From Stercorarius parasiticus (lineage: Eukaryota > Chordata > Aves > Charadriiformes > Stercorariidae): a stretch of DNA of 64,000 nucleotides. The notes beneath the pieces are model-generated. The model saw only the letters and a program-made list of their open reading frames with translations. It was not told the origin of the DNA and searched no databases. This document shows positions 1-11,562 of the stretch, piece by piece. Numbering within the stretch: position 1 is the stretch's first letter; every line of letters starts with the position of its first letter. Made by a program: the position numbers and the translations under genes. The DNA is taken from contig VWZL01002824.1 of assembly GCA_013396915.1 (NCBI GenBank), positions 1 to 64,000 of the forward strand. The letters run 5' to 3'.

Positions 1-55
1 CAGCCGCTGCCGGCGGCGGGGTTGGGCCGGTTCACAGCCTCCCTTCCCCGGGCAG

Positions 56-3000
56 GCATCTCCACCGCGGCGGCGGCAGCCCCGGAGCAAGCTACGCCCT
101 ACCTGCGCCCGCTGCTTCAGTTCGCGGCGGCCCACGTCCCTGCCCAGAAGCACAAGGAAACGCCGCTGTACATCCTGTGCACAGCCGGCATGCGGCTGCT
201 GCCCGAGAGGTGATTCCTCGGGGGCGACACGGGGACCCGCCGGGACCCCTCAAGAAGGGGGAAGGCAGCTACCTCGTCTTGCGCCTCACGGGAGAATTAG
301 GAATCCTGGGGGGGTGGGAGGGGGATTGGAGAAAGGAGCAAGCAGCGGGGGCTGCAGGAGGCGGGTTTTGGTACGCTGGGAGGGAGCTGAGGGGAGACAC
401 TTTTTACTGAAGTCTGAAAAGCATTGATGTAGTTTCCTGTCTCCACGCTGGGTGCAGCAGCAGGGCTCGAGGGGGGGAGCTGGACGTGGGGTGTATTGCA
501 GTGGGAGTGTCACCGGTGAAGGTGCCTCAGCCTCTGTCCTTCTCCTGTGCTCTTGCAGGCAGCAAGCTGCAATCCTGGAGGACTTGGTGAGAAACGTGCC
601 CCTGGAGTTTGATTTCCTCTTCTCCAAATCACACGCAGAAGTGATTTCAGGCAAACAGGAAGGTAGGAGCTGCCGCAAAGCACTGCTTGGTTCCCTTTAG
701 TGTACTGGTATAATGACGCTTTCTGTTTCGTACAGGTGTCTATGCTTGGATCGGCATCAACTTTGTCCTGGGACGGTTTGATCACGAGGATGGTGAGTGT
801 GATGGCTGGAAGGGTTTCAGCAGAGCCCTGCTGGAGCTCAGAGCAAGCTTTGGAGTGGGCAGCATCTGCCCCTCTGGCCAGGCAATGCCTGACTCCAGCC
901 ACGCGCATGAAACTCCTGGACCTGGGACCTGGAGGGACACCTGCCCCCGTCACAGGAACAAGACCCTGTGTGAAGGGGGGGCACCTGCAGCATTTTGGGA
1001 GAACTGTGGAGAGAGGGTTTGTAGTAGTGTTCCTGTAGTGGCTTCTAGTGGTGGATGCTTTGGGGGAACCTATAAAGCTGGGAGGCAGCCAGGCTCGAGT
1101 GCCAGGACCCGCTGCCCTGCAAGTGATTCTTGGGGGCTGCTTGCAGGGGTGGAGGAGCCCCATGAGGCTGTTCTGGCGGCTAACGGTGGAAGGCACGAGA
1201 TGCTGTCCCAGGCCCTGCCCCTCTCTGACATGCTGCTGTGTGTTGCAGAGGAGGATGCGGTGGTCACCGTAGCACTGGGGGACCAGGGACAGTCCCTGGT
1301 TCGGAAGCGAACAGTTGGGATCCTAGACATGGGGGGTGCCTCCCTGCAAATCGCCTATGAAGTACCTGACTCTGGAGCCTTCTCCTCCCCACAGCAGGTG
1401 CGTATCTGTCTGGGCGGCCCCCAGAGCAGCCCCTGCCTTCCCTGGGTCCCTGCTGATCACGGACCCCTCTGCATCCCCAGGAGGAGGCTGCTAAGAGCTT
1501 GCTGGCAGAATTCAACCTGGGCTGTGACGTGGAACACACTGGCCACATGTACCGTGTCTACGTCAACACCTTCCTGGGCTTCGGGGGCAATTTTGCCCGG
1601 CAGCGCTATGAGGAGCTTGTGCTGAACCAGACCTATGTGCACAACCGGTATTGCTGCCTCGCCTAGCAGTGCCCCTGCTGGGGCATTGTGAAACGGGGTG
1701 CTGGTTCCTTCACATCACCCTCTCCCCACTGGGTTTGCCCCAAGAGCCGCCTGTGGCGATACCAGGTCACACAGCCACGCTGGCAACAGTAGATGCTGGG
1801 GCTGGCACACAGTGTACAGATGCTGCCCTTCTCCCAGCCTGGCAGGCGTTATCAGTGCCGTATCTCCCTGCCTTCCTCCTCCTTCCCTCATGGCAGGCTG
1901 CGAGGAAGCCCCTCTGGTGGCTTTTGGCTTTTCTTGCTTTGACTTTCCCTCTGTCTCCAGCACTGATTCACTCGGCACATCCTTCCATCGCATCCCCACC
2001 TCGAGCTCTCTGTTTCCTGTCTCTCCTTCCCTTCCCAGAGCGCTACGTGAAGCTGTCACCAGAGGCGGAGAGGCTTGGTGCCCAGGTACTCCTGTGCCGG
2101 GAGCAAACCCTGCCTCCAGATGCCCAGGGGCCACACAGGGGTGCAGATCCCCACGAGATGGGTGGGGTGGCTGTGCCTTGTTGCACCCTGCAGGTGCTCG
2201 GGGCACATGGCCACAGGTCACCATGACAGATCTGTCGAGTTTGGCTTCAGCAGGAGGTGGCAGGGCGGGTACCAGCACTGCGGGGTACAAGGGGCCACAG
2301 CCTGGTCTGGTGCAGGGGGTATCCAATGTCGGGCAGCGCTAGACTAGGCTTTTGGGGGTGGTACAAGACCCCCCACGCAATTGCCTTTCCTTCCTGGCCT
2401 GTTTTCCAGCCTGCACAGCCAGCGGACAGGGCTGAGCCCCGAGACGCCCTTCCTGGACCCCTGCTTGCCCGTGGGGCTGGAGGACACAGTGGCCAGGGGT
2501 GGCCAAACCCTGTACGTGCGAGGGCGAGGGGACTGGCTGGCCTGCGCGGAGCAGCTGCAGCCCCTCCTGGCCGGGTCCAACAGCAGCCAGGCCTCCCTGG
2601 TGGGGGCCTACAAAGCACCCATCGACTTCGGCAACAGCGAGTTTTACGGCTTCTCTGAGTTTTTCTACTGCACGGAGGACGTGCTGCGCCTGGGGGGCCA
2701 CTACAGTGCCCCCACCTTCACCTCCGCCGCCCAGGTGGGTGCTGCCCCAGCCCAGGCGCTGGGGAGATGCTGTTCCTGGGGCTGGGAGGGAGCGGGGGCC
2801 GTTTCTCTGCCGTGAGCCCTGACTTCTCCCTTCCCCAGGAGTACTGCAGCCAGCGATGGGAGGTGCTGACCCAGCGCTTCCGTGGCGGCCTCTACTCTGC
2901 ACACGCTGACCAGCACCGTCTGAAGTAAGTGGCTTTGCTGGGGGGTTGCCATGGCCAGACCTCCTGGGGGGGATTTTGGGGTGAGGGACGGTGGTGCAGG

Positions 3001-3600
3001 TGGTAGCATCTGTTTGACGCTCCCATGTGCTGTGCCTGCAGGTATCAGTGCTTCAAATCAGCCTGGATGTACCAAGTCCTTCACCAGGGCTTCCGTTTCC
3101 CCCTGGACTACCCCAGCCTGCGCACGGCCCAGCTGGTGTACGACCGGGAGGTGCAGTGGACGCTGGGAGCCATCCTCTACAAGACACGGTTTCTGCCACT
3201 CAGGTACCATTTACTTGCTGATGGCATCGCTCAGGGAAGGGTGGTTGGGGAGGAGCAGGAGTTACTGCACCGGGCAAGGGCTCTGCTGCCTCAGCAAGGG
3301 GAGCAGTGGCGCAGGACCCTGGTAGTATCCCATGGCATCTCATGGCCAGTCCTGATGACCCCTCTCCACAGGGATCTCCGGCAGGAGAGCATCCGGCAAG
3401 CACATGCCTCCTGGCTGCGCCTCTCTTTTGTCTACAACCATTATCTCTTCTTTGCCTGCATCCTGGTCGTAGTGCTGGCCATAGTCCTCTACCTCCTGCG
3501 GCTGCGCCACATCCACCGCCGGCAGCTGCGCTTGGCCCAGCTCACCCTGCTCTGGCTGGACAAGGTGGTGGTACCACCAAGCCAGGGAAACGGGCTATGA
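56..3600 (+). CDS. ENTPD7: ENTPD7, nucleoside triphosphate diphosphohydrolase 7 (3' nine exons; 5' end off window)
   Basis: Coding exons: 56-209, 559-662, 736-792, 1249-1397, 1481-1647, 2410-2734, 2839-2924, 3042-3203, 3372-3600 (TGA 3598-3600). All junctions are GT-AG and all phases match, giving about 476 residues. The family is about 600, so roughly the first 125 lie to the left. Apyrase-family blocks are visible: CTAGMRLLPER, GVYAWIGINFVLGRFDHED, then LDMGGASLQIAYEV (the DxGG-type phosphate-binding block) and TFLGFGGNFARQRY. A single hydrophobic C-terminal anchor (FFACILVVVLAIVLYLLRL) is followed by a short basic/polar tail. The family hydrolyses nucleoside tri- and diphosphates on the lumenal side of intracellular membranes. 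I prefer ENTPD7 over its paralogue ENTPD4 because of the neighbouring COX15-CUTC-ABCC2-DNMBP order. The N-terminal anchor and the first apyrase block are not in the window. Confidence 0.95.
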
Positions 3601-4562
3601 CACTGTTGGTACCCACCATCCCATTGCACCAGCAGAACCAGGACTGGCTGACAGCCTGGGCTCCGAGGACTTGGACTCTTTCTTGAAGACCATCTCAACT
3701 CTGCACTCCATCATCTCCACATCAGAACCAAAACCTGTGGGCCAAGGCAGCTACAGCCACCAGAGCTTTCCTCTCTGCCTCGCCCCAGTCCTAATCTTCA
3801 CGTTCCTTGGCCTCCAGCCTTCTCCTCGTTACGTGGTGAAGAGCAAAGTCCTCTGCTGCTAGCAGGCTCAAGGCTGCAGCCCTGGCAGGTCCCTCAGATA
3901 AGCAGGATATTATCGCTGAGGTGGCCAACCCAGGGCTGTTGCCTGAAGCACTGGGCCACCCCATGACTCAGCCACCAGTTTGCAGAGCAAGCTGGTGAGG
4001 TGCTGTAGGTCATCACCCGAGGTGGTCTTTCTGCTGTCCCTTACAAGCCCGTGGGCTGGAGAACAGCAGTCACCAGCGAATTTACTGCAGGAACCAGGTG
4101 AGCCATGAGCTCCACGGGGCTGCTCTGCCCAGCCTGGCCTATCTCAGCATTCTTTAAGAGGTGCCCTGCTCTTTGCCACGTCTTCCCCTCCTAGGACAAT
4201 CCTCCCCTGGTCCTAGCCACTGCCCCAGGCTCAGCACCGAGAGCTCAGGGATTGGTACCTAAGGCACCACCAAAGTGGGCTGTGTTTCCTTTCACACATT
4301 CCCTCCTGGGCACATCTGCCCCGTGATGTCCCACAAGTTAATGAGGCACTATCGCCAGGATGAGTGGTTCTCTCCCATGAGTGCAGGCTGGGCCTGCCCA
4401 CGAGGCAACCACCTCACTCCAGCCCAGCTCACTGCCCCACGGCAGATCTGGGCTGCGGCTCTGCGCACAGGCATGAGCCTTCTTCCCCTGGGGCTGGAGC
4501 CCCTGATGACCGAATGAAGTTCGTCACTTTTTACTTGAACTCAGCTGTTCCCATTCCTGTAG

Positions 4563-4568
4563 CAATAA
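4563..4568 (+). terminator. ENTPD7: Poly(A) signal AATAAA, ENTPD7 main 3' end
   Basis: The canonical hexamer lies about 960 bases after the ENTPD7 stop, with no other gene between. The 3'UTR is therefore about 1 kb (3601 to about 4590). Confidence 0.7.
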
Positions 4569-5220
4569 ACAAACTCCTTGAGCCATCCAGCACCAGTCGT
4601 GTTTTCTAGCAAACACCTCCCCAGCAGTGATGGCTCTGGGCTGGCAGCATGACTGGGGGCCAGTGCACATCTCTACAGTGTTGCTTCATGCTGCTATGGT
4701 GGGACGATGGACTTGCTTTCTTGCCAGTAGATGTTCTCTGTGATTTCAGCAGAAAGACAGCTGAGCTCACCTCCTGAGCTGGTAGTGGCAATGATCCAAA
4801 CTAAACTGTTGTGATTCTCGGAGGCAGCATCCTTTGCTGCCCTCCTCCCTCCTCATAAGACAAGGAAATTGAGCCTGGCCACTCAGAGCCCCTGGAAGAT
4901 GTTGCTCCCTGCTTTTCACCTATTTCCCCACCCCAGCCTAGAAAAGAAGCCACTAAGCTTCTCCAGCTGCTGCACAGCCACAGGGATGGCCCCAGCACAG
5001 CTACCTACCACCAGGAAGGCTGGACAGGTACACAATTTTCCCTCTAGCACATGCTGCTGCCTACCTGTGACCCCAGTCCCACAGGACAAGTGCACAGGTG
5101 GCATCAAGGGTAAAACTTTCCAGGCACCCAGTGTGCTGCCAACCTTCTGCTCCACAGCTGAGGATCCCAGCCTTGTTCTCATGGTGCAAGAGCAGGCTTA
5201 GAGGAAAGGGAAGAAGCCTG

Positions 5221-5226
5221 AATAAA
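5221..5226 (+). terminator. ENTPD7: Possible distal poly(A) signal AATAAA for ENTPD7
   Basis: A second canonical hexamer in the same orientation, about 70 bases short of the opposite-strand signal of the next gene at 5296-5301. It would extend the ENTPD7 3'UTR to about 1.65 kb and bring the two convergent transcripts end to end. Confidence 0.4.
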
Positions 5227-5295
5227 ACCAAGACTGTACCTCAGCCTCAAAGCATCAAGTGACTTTGCCTCCAGCATCACTTACTAGAAAAAGGA

Positions 5296-5301
5296 TTTAT
5301 T
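5296..5301 (-). terminator. ATP6V0E2: Poly(A) signal AATAAA (reverse strand) of ATP6V0E2
   Basis: The plus strand reads TTTATT, so AATAAA on the minus strand, about 1.17 kb past the ATP6V0E2 stop. It is the first canonical hexamer I see in the interval and sets a long 3'UTR (6471 to about 5280), unless the UTR is spliced. Confidence 0.6.
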
Positions 5302-6471
5302 TCCACAACACAAATTTAACAAACACAGACAAATAAATAAATACAGATAAATTATCTGATAAATAAGGGGAAACCTAAACACAATGCCCTACTCAGTTCT
5401 CAGAACCTGGACACAGGTGGTGGTGGGTACCTAGACACTACTGCAGCACCCTCACTGCTGAGGCGGGAGGAGACACTGCACCACTTTAACCCCCCCAGCA
5501 GGCTGCCAAGCAGCAGAATCCCCTGCCCCGCGCCCAGCACCTCCCTCATCACACCCATGGGGGGCTGCATGCTCCTCCAGGGTCAGCCCTCCCTTCTCAC
5601 ACCCACAGCCAGAATCTGTTTTAGCAAGGACCACCCTCACGGCAGGGGACTGACCACACGACAGAGGATGCAACAGGCTCCTACCTTCTCACGCAGAGGG
5701 GCAGCTGGTGCCTGAAATGACCAGGGACACGGTAACTAGTTGGGCAGCTTGGGCTACAAGCAGGGGTTTCACTCGGGGGGCTGGTGCTTGAGTGCACTAG
5801 AGGGAACAGGTCAAGCACTGCAGGGACAGGATCCACTGGCACTGCACGCAGATCTCTCTCAGGATGGTGCTCAGTGTCAATAACTGCAGCACTCAGCCAG
5901 CTGAGGAGATCTCTCCCTGGTAGTGTGTCTGCTCCCGGGGCCAGGATTACCAAGTCCTCATCCCAGGCAGGGGTGCTGCCTGCCATGCTCAGGGGCCCAG
6001 CCATCATCGGTCCAGGTTGCAGTGCTCAGGGTGTGCTGGGCAGCGGATCCAGCCTCTGTCCCAGCACCTCTGGGGGCTGCCTGGTACGGGAGGGTAGACG
6101 CTGGAACAGCAGCAAGAGCTGGGGGATAGAGAAAGGAGAAGTTATCACCAAATTGCACCCACAAGGGAGCCCCTACAAACCGCACCCCCTACAGGGGAGT
6201 GCCTGAGGAACCACAGGCTCAGGGGGAGCACTTGGTTTGCGCAGGCCCAGCGCAGAGGCAGCAGCTGCACACCGAGACCAGCTCACCACAGCCACAATGC
6301 ACAGAAGCCAAAGCATCTCCCACCAAGTGAGAACCAGGCTGCAGCTCCGTCCCCAGCCAGACACAGGCAGACAAGTGGGGACATCTCTGCCACCCCAGCC
6401 CTCTGCCTACTCACGGTGATGATTTTGGGAGGGGGGTGGTCTCTCTTCAGGTGCCGGCTCCCAGGGACTGC

Positions 6472-7046
6472 TCACTCCCAGAGGAAGCGCACGTACCAGA
6501 TGGTCTCGTTCTTCAGCTGCGGCCCGAACAGGGGGTTGGCTTGGGCCAGGATGGCGATGAGCCAGCTGCAAAGAGACACAACCTGCTGTCAGCCCCGGTA
6601 GCACGGTGGCAGGGCCCAGGATCCCGGGAGATGCTGCCGCCTCAAGGGGCTGGCAGAGGGAGGGCTGCCCCGGCAGGGAGGCGGGCCGCAGCCCCCGGGC
6701 TGCCCCGTTCATCCGCAGCAGCAGGCTCGGCACCAGCCACCGGGCCCGGTGAAGGCACACGGAGGATAGGGGAGGGGCGGTATCGGGGCCGGGTTCGTGG
6801 TACTCACAAGAGGTAGCAGCACACGGCGGTGGTGACCAGCATCGTGATGATCACCCTGCGGAGACACCGGCGTTAGGGCGGTGAGGCCCGCTCCCGCTCC
6901 CGCGCCCCCTACCCCCCGTATCCCTCCGAGGCCCTCACTCACCCGCGGTTCGGCCCCTTGGGCACGAACCAGGGGGCCGCGATGCCCACGAGGCCCCAGA
7001 AGGCGGAGAAGAGGACGAGCGGCAGCGCGAAGCTGTGCGCCGTCAT
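6472..7046 (-). CDS. ATP6V0E2: V-type proton ATPase subunit e2, complete, 81 aa
   Basis: Minus-strand exons 7046-6943, 6855-6808, 6565-6472 (ATG 7046-7044, TGA 6474-6472) splice in phase to 81 codons, the usual length of subunit e. The protein starts [20 protein letters not shown], continues through [16 protein letters not shown] and [13 protein letters not shown], and ends [16 protein letters not shown]. There are two transmembrane helices, roughly residues 7-27 and 36-55. A conserved NET glycosylation sequon sits in the C-terminal stretch. Subunit e is a small hydrophobic part of the V0 proton-translocating sector, in endomembranes and some plasma membranes. The MTAHSFALP start and the VRFLWE end favour the e2 paralogue over e1 (starts MAYHGL, ends KYHWP). 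The gene has introns, so it is not a retrocopy. It follows COX15 head to tail, 429 bases after the COX15 stop. Confidence 0.93.
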
Positions 7047-7310
7047 GGCCGCCCCGCACCGACAGACCCAGCTCCGCCGCCGCCGCACCGGATGCCGCTC
7101 TGCCCACTGCCGCGCGCGGCAGCCAATCCGCGGGCAGAGCGCGGCAGCACCGCCCCTCATTGGCGGAGACGCGACGCCGGGCGTACGCCGGGCTGACGCC
7201 AGCGGGCGTCAAAAGCAGGCCGTCCTCCCTCCCCCCGCCGGTGCCCCCCGCATCCCTCCTCACCTCGCTCCGGAAAGGAGGCACCCAGCCAGACACCAGC
7301 CGCTCCGTAA
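7047..7310 (-). promoter_or_regulatory. ATP6V0E2: Probable CpG-rich promoter of ATP6V0E2, between it and the COX15 3' end
   Basis: A GC- and CpG-rich stretch with no coding exon, wedged between the ATP6V0E2 start codon and the COX15 3' end. I see no TATA box in the right place. Calling it a promoter is inference from position and composition. Confidence 0.45.
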
Positions 7311-7317
7311 AAACTCC

Positions 7318-7323
7318 TTTATA
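7318..7323 (-). terminator. COX15: Candidate variant poly(A) signal TATAAA of COX15
   Basis: No AATAAA follows the COX15 stop before the ATP6V0E2 promoter. The minus strand has TATAAA, a known weaker hexamer, about 155 bases after the stop. The COX15 3'UTR would then be only about 180 bases. Confidence 0.4.
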
Positions 7324-7475
7324 CTACAAAGTTCGCGCTCGCACCCGCCGCCTCCTCCCCACGCACAGCCCGTCTGGGCGTGCATCCCCCCGGTGCACCC
7401 GGGGTGGAGGGGTGTCTCTACCGCCTCCGGGCCCAGCAGCGCAGCTTCCCCGGGAGGGCTCTTCCTCCGGCCGGG

Positions 7476-10400
7476 TTACTTGGGGACCCGCCGGAGCTCG
7501 CTCATGAGCCAGAGTGCCGTGCTGAGCAGCGCCAGGGAGCCTGACTGGTGTGTGGCAGCCAGAGGCGTGGGGACATACAGCAGCAGGGTGCTGATGCCCA
7601 GTCCCACCTGCCAAGAAGGGAGAAGGGATAAGAGCAGCTGCGGATGACACATGTCCACCAGCACAGAGTACGGTGTGGAAAGGCCCATGGCCACAGCCAG
7701 ACTTTCCACCCTCCAGTTCAGAGTGTGCACGCAGTATGGTGAGGCCCTGGGTCCAGGCAGCTCTGCCTCTCAGTGGCAGGCTCTTGGGGCCAGCACAGAT
7801 CCCAGCCAGGGGCTGCTCTGTCTTGCCAATGTGCTACAAAGGACTAGAGGGAGAGAAAAAATGGGGAAAAAGAAAAAAGACAGTACCTGCATGCAAGCCA
7901 CAGCCAATAAAGAAGTCACTGCCATCCTGGTCCTGCGAGGGAGTGGGATCTTCCGCGAGAACAGGTACAGTGCTGTGACAGCCGTGAATGAGGTGATTCC
8001 CTGCAGAAGGGAAGATAAACAACCACCCTTCAAGAAAAGCTCAAAGGAAATGGGTGCAGTGGCCTTTGGCTGCACCTTCCATGCAGTAACAGAAATTCTG
8101 AGAGCAGTGTTTAACTGTAGAAACATGATAACAGCCATGACCAAATCCCAGAGCTCCCATGCACACCAGGTTAACAACCCTGAAATTTAACTAAAGTTAT
8201 AGAGAGTTCCATTTTTCTTCCAATTAATGCTTTACTTTCCAGTAGCTTTTCCTCATTTCCTCATGTCATTAGGGATTATTTTTGTCCTCTCCCCATCTGT
8301 AACCTTGTCAATTAAAGGTGGAAGCTGTCATGTGGAAAGCTGATCTCATTTTCACCCCTCAGCTGTAGTTCAACAGCATAATCTTGCTGCGCAGGTGACC
8401 CCAGGTGACTCCTCTTTGAAGTCACTTCATCTTTTTTAGTCTTAGTGATGGCTTAGTCCACAGCAGCAGTATTTAATACTGGGATTGCTTTAACCGGCTG
8501 AGATATTTTCACAGGGTGCTACTGGCATAAAGCAAGTTCAGCAATGCTGGAGCAAGCATTCAATATTGGGATTTCCAAGTTTTACTTCACATGACATTTC
8601 AGTAGCGAGGGCTACCCCAGTCTGTAGCTCATGTTATGGAAAAGGAGACACAAAGAAACAAAAGTCTGTAACTTGCACAGGAGGAAGACGTCCTTAAGGA
8701 AGGAGACCACACTGAAAATAAATAAGTGCTCAACTTCCTCTTTCTGCAGAAGCAAATTGGTAATGCGCTCTCAGGACCTTCGGACACCCTGGGTATCACT
8801 CAAGCTGACAGAACCACAGCCCAAAGAGGACAGCTTGGCTGCAGGAGGCAACCAAGAAGCAGCGCAGACATAGCAGGAAGACAGCACTTACCAAGATCCT
8901 GTGATCAAACTGTACGGTTGTAGGATTCTCAAAGATATTTCTCAGCACGGGGGTGAAGGCGAGGAGATCATCTGGGATCCAGCGTTCCCCCATTTTTGGG
9001 AAAGAATTGTACACAAGGCCAGCATCAAGCCCTGCCACAAAGGCACCTGGAATTCCAGAGCAGAAAATGAGGCTACCAGAGGAGGCACAGGTGGCACTCC
9101 AGGTTGCACAACCCTGACTCAAGAGCTCAGCTCGATCCTGAATTTCTTTCAGAAACACATACAGAGACCACACAGCAACAGGCAGGCTGGAAGCCGCATC
9201 TCCACCTGCTTGGGAAAGACCAGTAAGGGAAGTTCTTGACCGTCAGCTCCCTGAGAGCAATAAAGTTTTCCCAGAGGACATGATGGGGTTGCTCACAGTC
9301 CCTGCCAGACCAGAAGAAAAACAAGGCAGAGAAGAATGAGCCGCAGATGGGACAGCAGTAAGAAACACTCTTACCTGAAAGAGCAGTAAGAAAAATGAGA
9401 GCTGTAGTGCCATGAGCAAATTGTCTCAAGCGAAGGAGCTGATGGGTCTCGGGTAACTGTAAAATAATTTAAAAAAAAAAAAATCAAGGCAAAGTATTCC
9501 CAGCACTATTTGCAGCAGGTAAGAAAAAAACTTCACTGCATATACGGGCCAAGAGACTGGCTTATGTTTTTTTACAGGAGGAATCTAGAGACCACCACAC
9601 AGCACAGTCACATTTCAGTGGTTCCTCAAAACCACAACTAATCGAGTCCAACCCTGTGCAGAAACTGAAGAGGCCACTGGACAGTTACTGGCACAAAACG
9701 TTTATCCCAGCCAGGCACACCCCTGCCTGAGCTTGCGTGAACTCTGAGGCTAATCACTTTTGAGCAGAACAGCACGAGTCAAAGGAAGAGTCCCATAACC
9801 GAGAAGTTTACAGAAAGGGTATTTTGTAATGCAGCACTAGATGAGAGTCAGGAACAAAGACTAAAATGGAAGCACCATCACCCTTCATACCCTTAACCTT
9901 ACCCTCCACATCACCCCCCCAACCCTCTGAATTGATACAACCCTGCGATCTTGACTCCTGACACAGCACTCTGTACCTTGTGTCGCGGAAGCAGCAAAGA
10001 CAGCCCCGTCCACAGGCTGGCAGAGTACAGAACCAGCGCGGAGCCGAGATGTGCTGCGAGACGGTACTGACTGACCCGAGGAATGTCATAAGAGTCTGGC
10101 TTTTCTTCTAGCCCGCTCTTCACCATGTACCATCCCAGCAGCCCCTGACGAAACAGGAGAGGGGTTAGAGCCAGACTGGGCAGCAGCAACTGCTAAGACC
10201 AGATAAACACCAGGGGCAAAGCAACTTGTTTCCTCCATCTTCAACCAGCACTGATACCCCCCCGCAAGCTGTCACAAATCCCACTGTCTCATCTACACTA
10301 GATCAGAAGACATTCACAGGATATGCTGCCGGTAATCCTTGTGGCTAAAGAGCTTGCTCACCTGGAAGCAGACCAGCCCGCAGAGCGCAAGAACACAGCC

Positions 10401-11562
10401 CTTCATGGGGCGGCTGAGCCAGCCCTTTCGCCAGAAGTAGGCAGCAGGCAGAATGTAGGCCAAACCCACAACACGGCCCCACATACGGTGCGAATACTCC
10501 ATGTACCAAATGAACTTGAACTCTGTCAGCGTCATGTCGTGATTCAGGCTGTTAAAGACAGTAAAGAAAAGAACTGTTTCATGTGATGCAGCAGTCCTAG
10601 GCCATAAATCCCACAACAAGGGATCACCTTCCTCAGAGAAAGGAAGTGACAGTGAACGAGCCACTGTCAGAAGGCTTTGCGTGCCTTGCTAGCGATGTTA
10701 GAAAATATTTCCACTCTTACGAGAGTTCCTTGAGCAGCTCAGCCCACCACCCTTCTACTTCTGCACACTCACATTTTAAACTCCGGGAACTGCTGGTACT
10801 TTTGGAACTCGGCTTCCCACTCCTGCTGCGTCCTGGGGGGTTTCATCTCTTTCACCAGGTGCCAGTCAACCATAGAAAGGCCCGATTCCGTCAGCCTGGG
10901 GGCAGACAGAGACACCAGTGGGGACAACGCACTCCCTGATGGTCTGCAAATCTACACAACTGAAGTGAGAGCTGCACTGGACAGCCCTTAAAACCATGGT
11001 TAGAAATAGGATGGCCATCGGGGAGTCTGTGAGGGATCAACAGACCTAAAATTACCAAAAACATGTGACAGAAAGTTGTCCCCATCTGGTAGCAGCACAC
11101 GGGGGGCAGTGTCCCTCTGGTGCTCGCAGCCCTACCCCACGATGTTCCCTTGCAACCCGGGAGGAGGGAAGACAGGCGAGGGGCTCCCACAGCCGCGCTC
11201 GGGGCAGGTCCCGGGCACGGGGGGCAGCGGCGGGCGGCAGGAACAGCCCGAGCGGGTCACCGGTGGCGGGGACGGCGGCCTCGGCTCTAAGCCCTTACAA
11301 GGGCAGCGGGGCGCCGCGCTCACCTGGTGACGCCGCCCAGCACCACGGCACCGGCCACGGCGCCGCTGCAGGCCAGGAGCCATCGCCCCACGGCGGGTGG
11401 CGGGGCGGCGGCGGGCGGGGCCGCCTGCTGCAGGAGCCGCCGCTGGAGACAGCGCTGTAGGGGGAGGCGGAGGGGGCCCGGCGGGGCAGAGGACGGACCC
11501 AGTGCTGGTACCGGCACCGACAGGAGGAACCGGACCCGGCCGCCACGCACCGCACGCAGCAT
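7476..11562 (-). CDS. COX15: COX15, mitochondrial heme A synthase, complete, 399 aa
   Basis: Eight minus-strand coding exons: 11562-11324, 10895-10773, 10548-10362, 10144-9977, 9456-9375, 9046-8892, 8000-7887, 7607-7476 (TAA 7478-7476). They total 1200 nt, 399 residues, against about 410 in mammals. The enzyme works in the inner mitochondrial membrane, oxidising heme O to heme A for cytochrome c oxidase. The N-terminus ([14 protein letters not shown], Arg-rich, no acidic residues) looks like a mitochondrial targeting peptide. Family blocks follow in order: [76 protein letters not shown] and [14 protein letters not shown]. They carry the conserved histidines that bind heme in this family. About eight membrane helices are visible. 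The gene starts head to head with CUTC across the N gap, and its ATG is only 29 bases from the first N. Confidence 0.96.

Noticed and set aside
2040..2090. Possible extra ENTPD7 exon (ERYVKLSPEAERLG)
   Set aside because: The phases of exons ending at 1647 and starting at 2410 join perfectly without it, and family text is continuous there.
6958..7647. 229-codon plus-strand open frame opposite ATP6V0E2 exon 1 and the COX15 last exon
   Set aside because: Antisense shadow in CpG-rich DNA; the minus-strand exons are clearly the real genes.
9600..9660. CR1-like words (ATCGAGTCCAACCC) in a COX15 intron
   Set aside because: Too short and too diverged to call an element.
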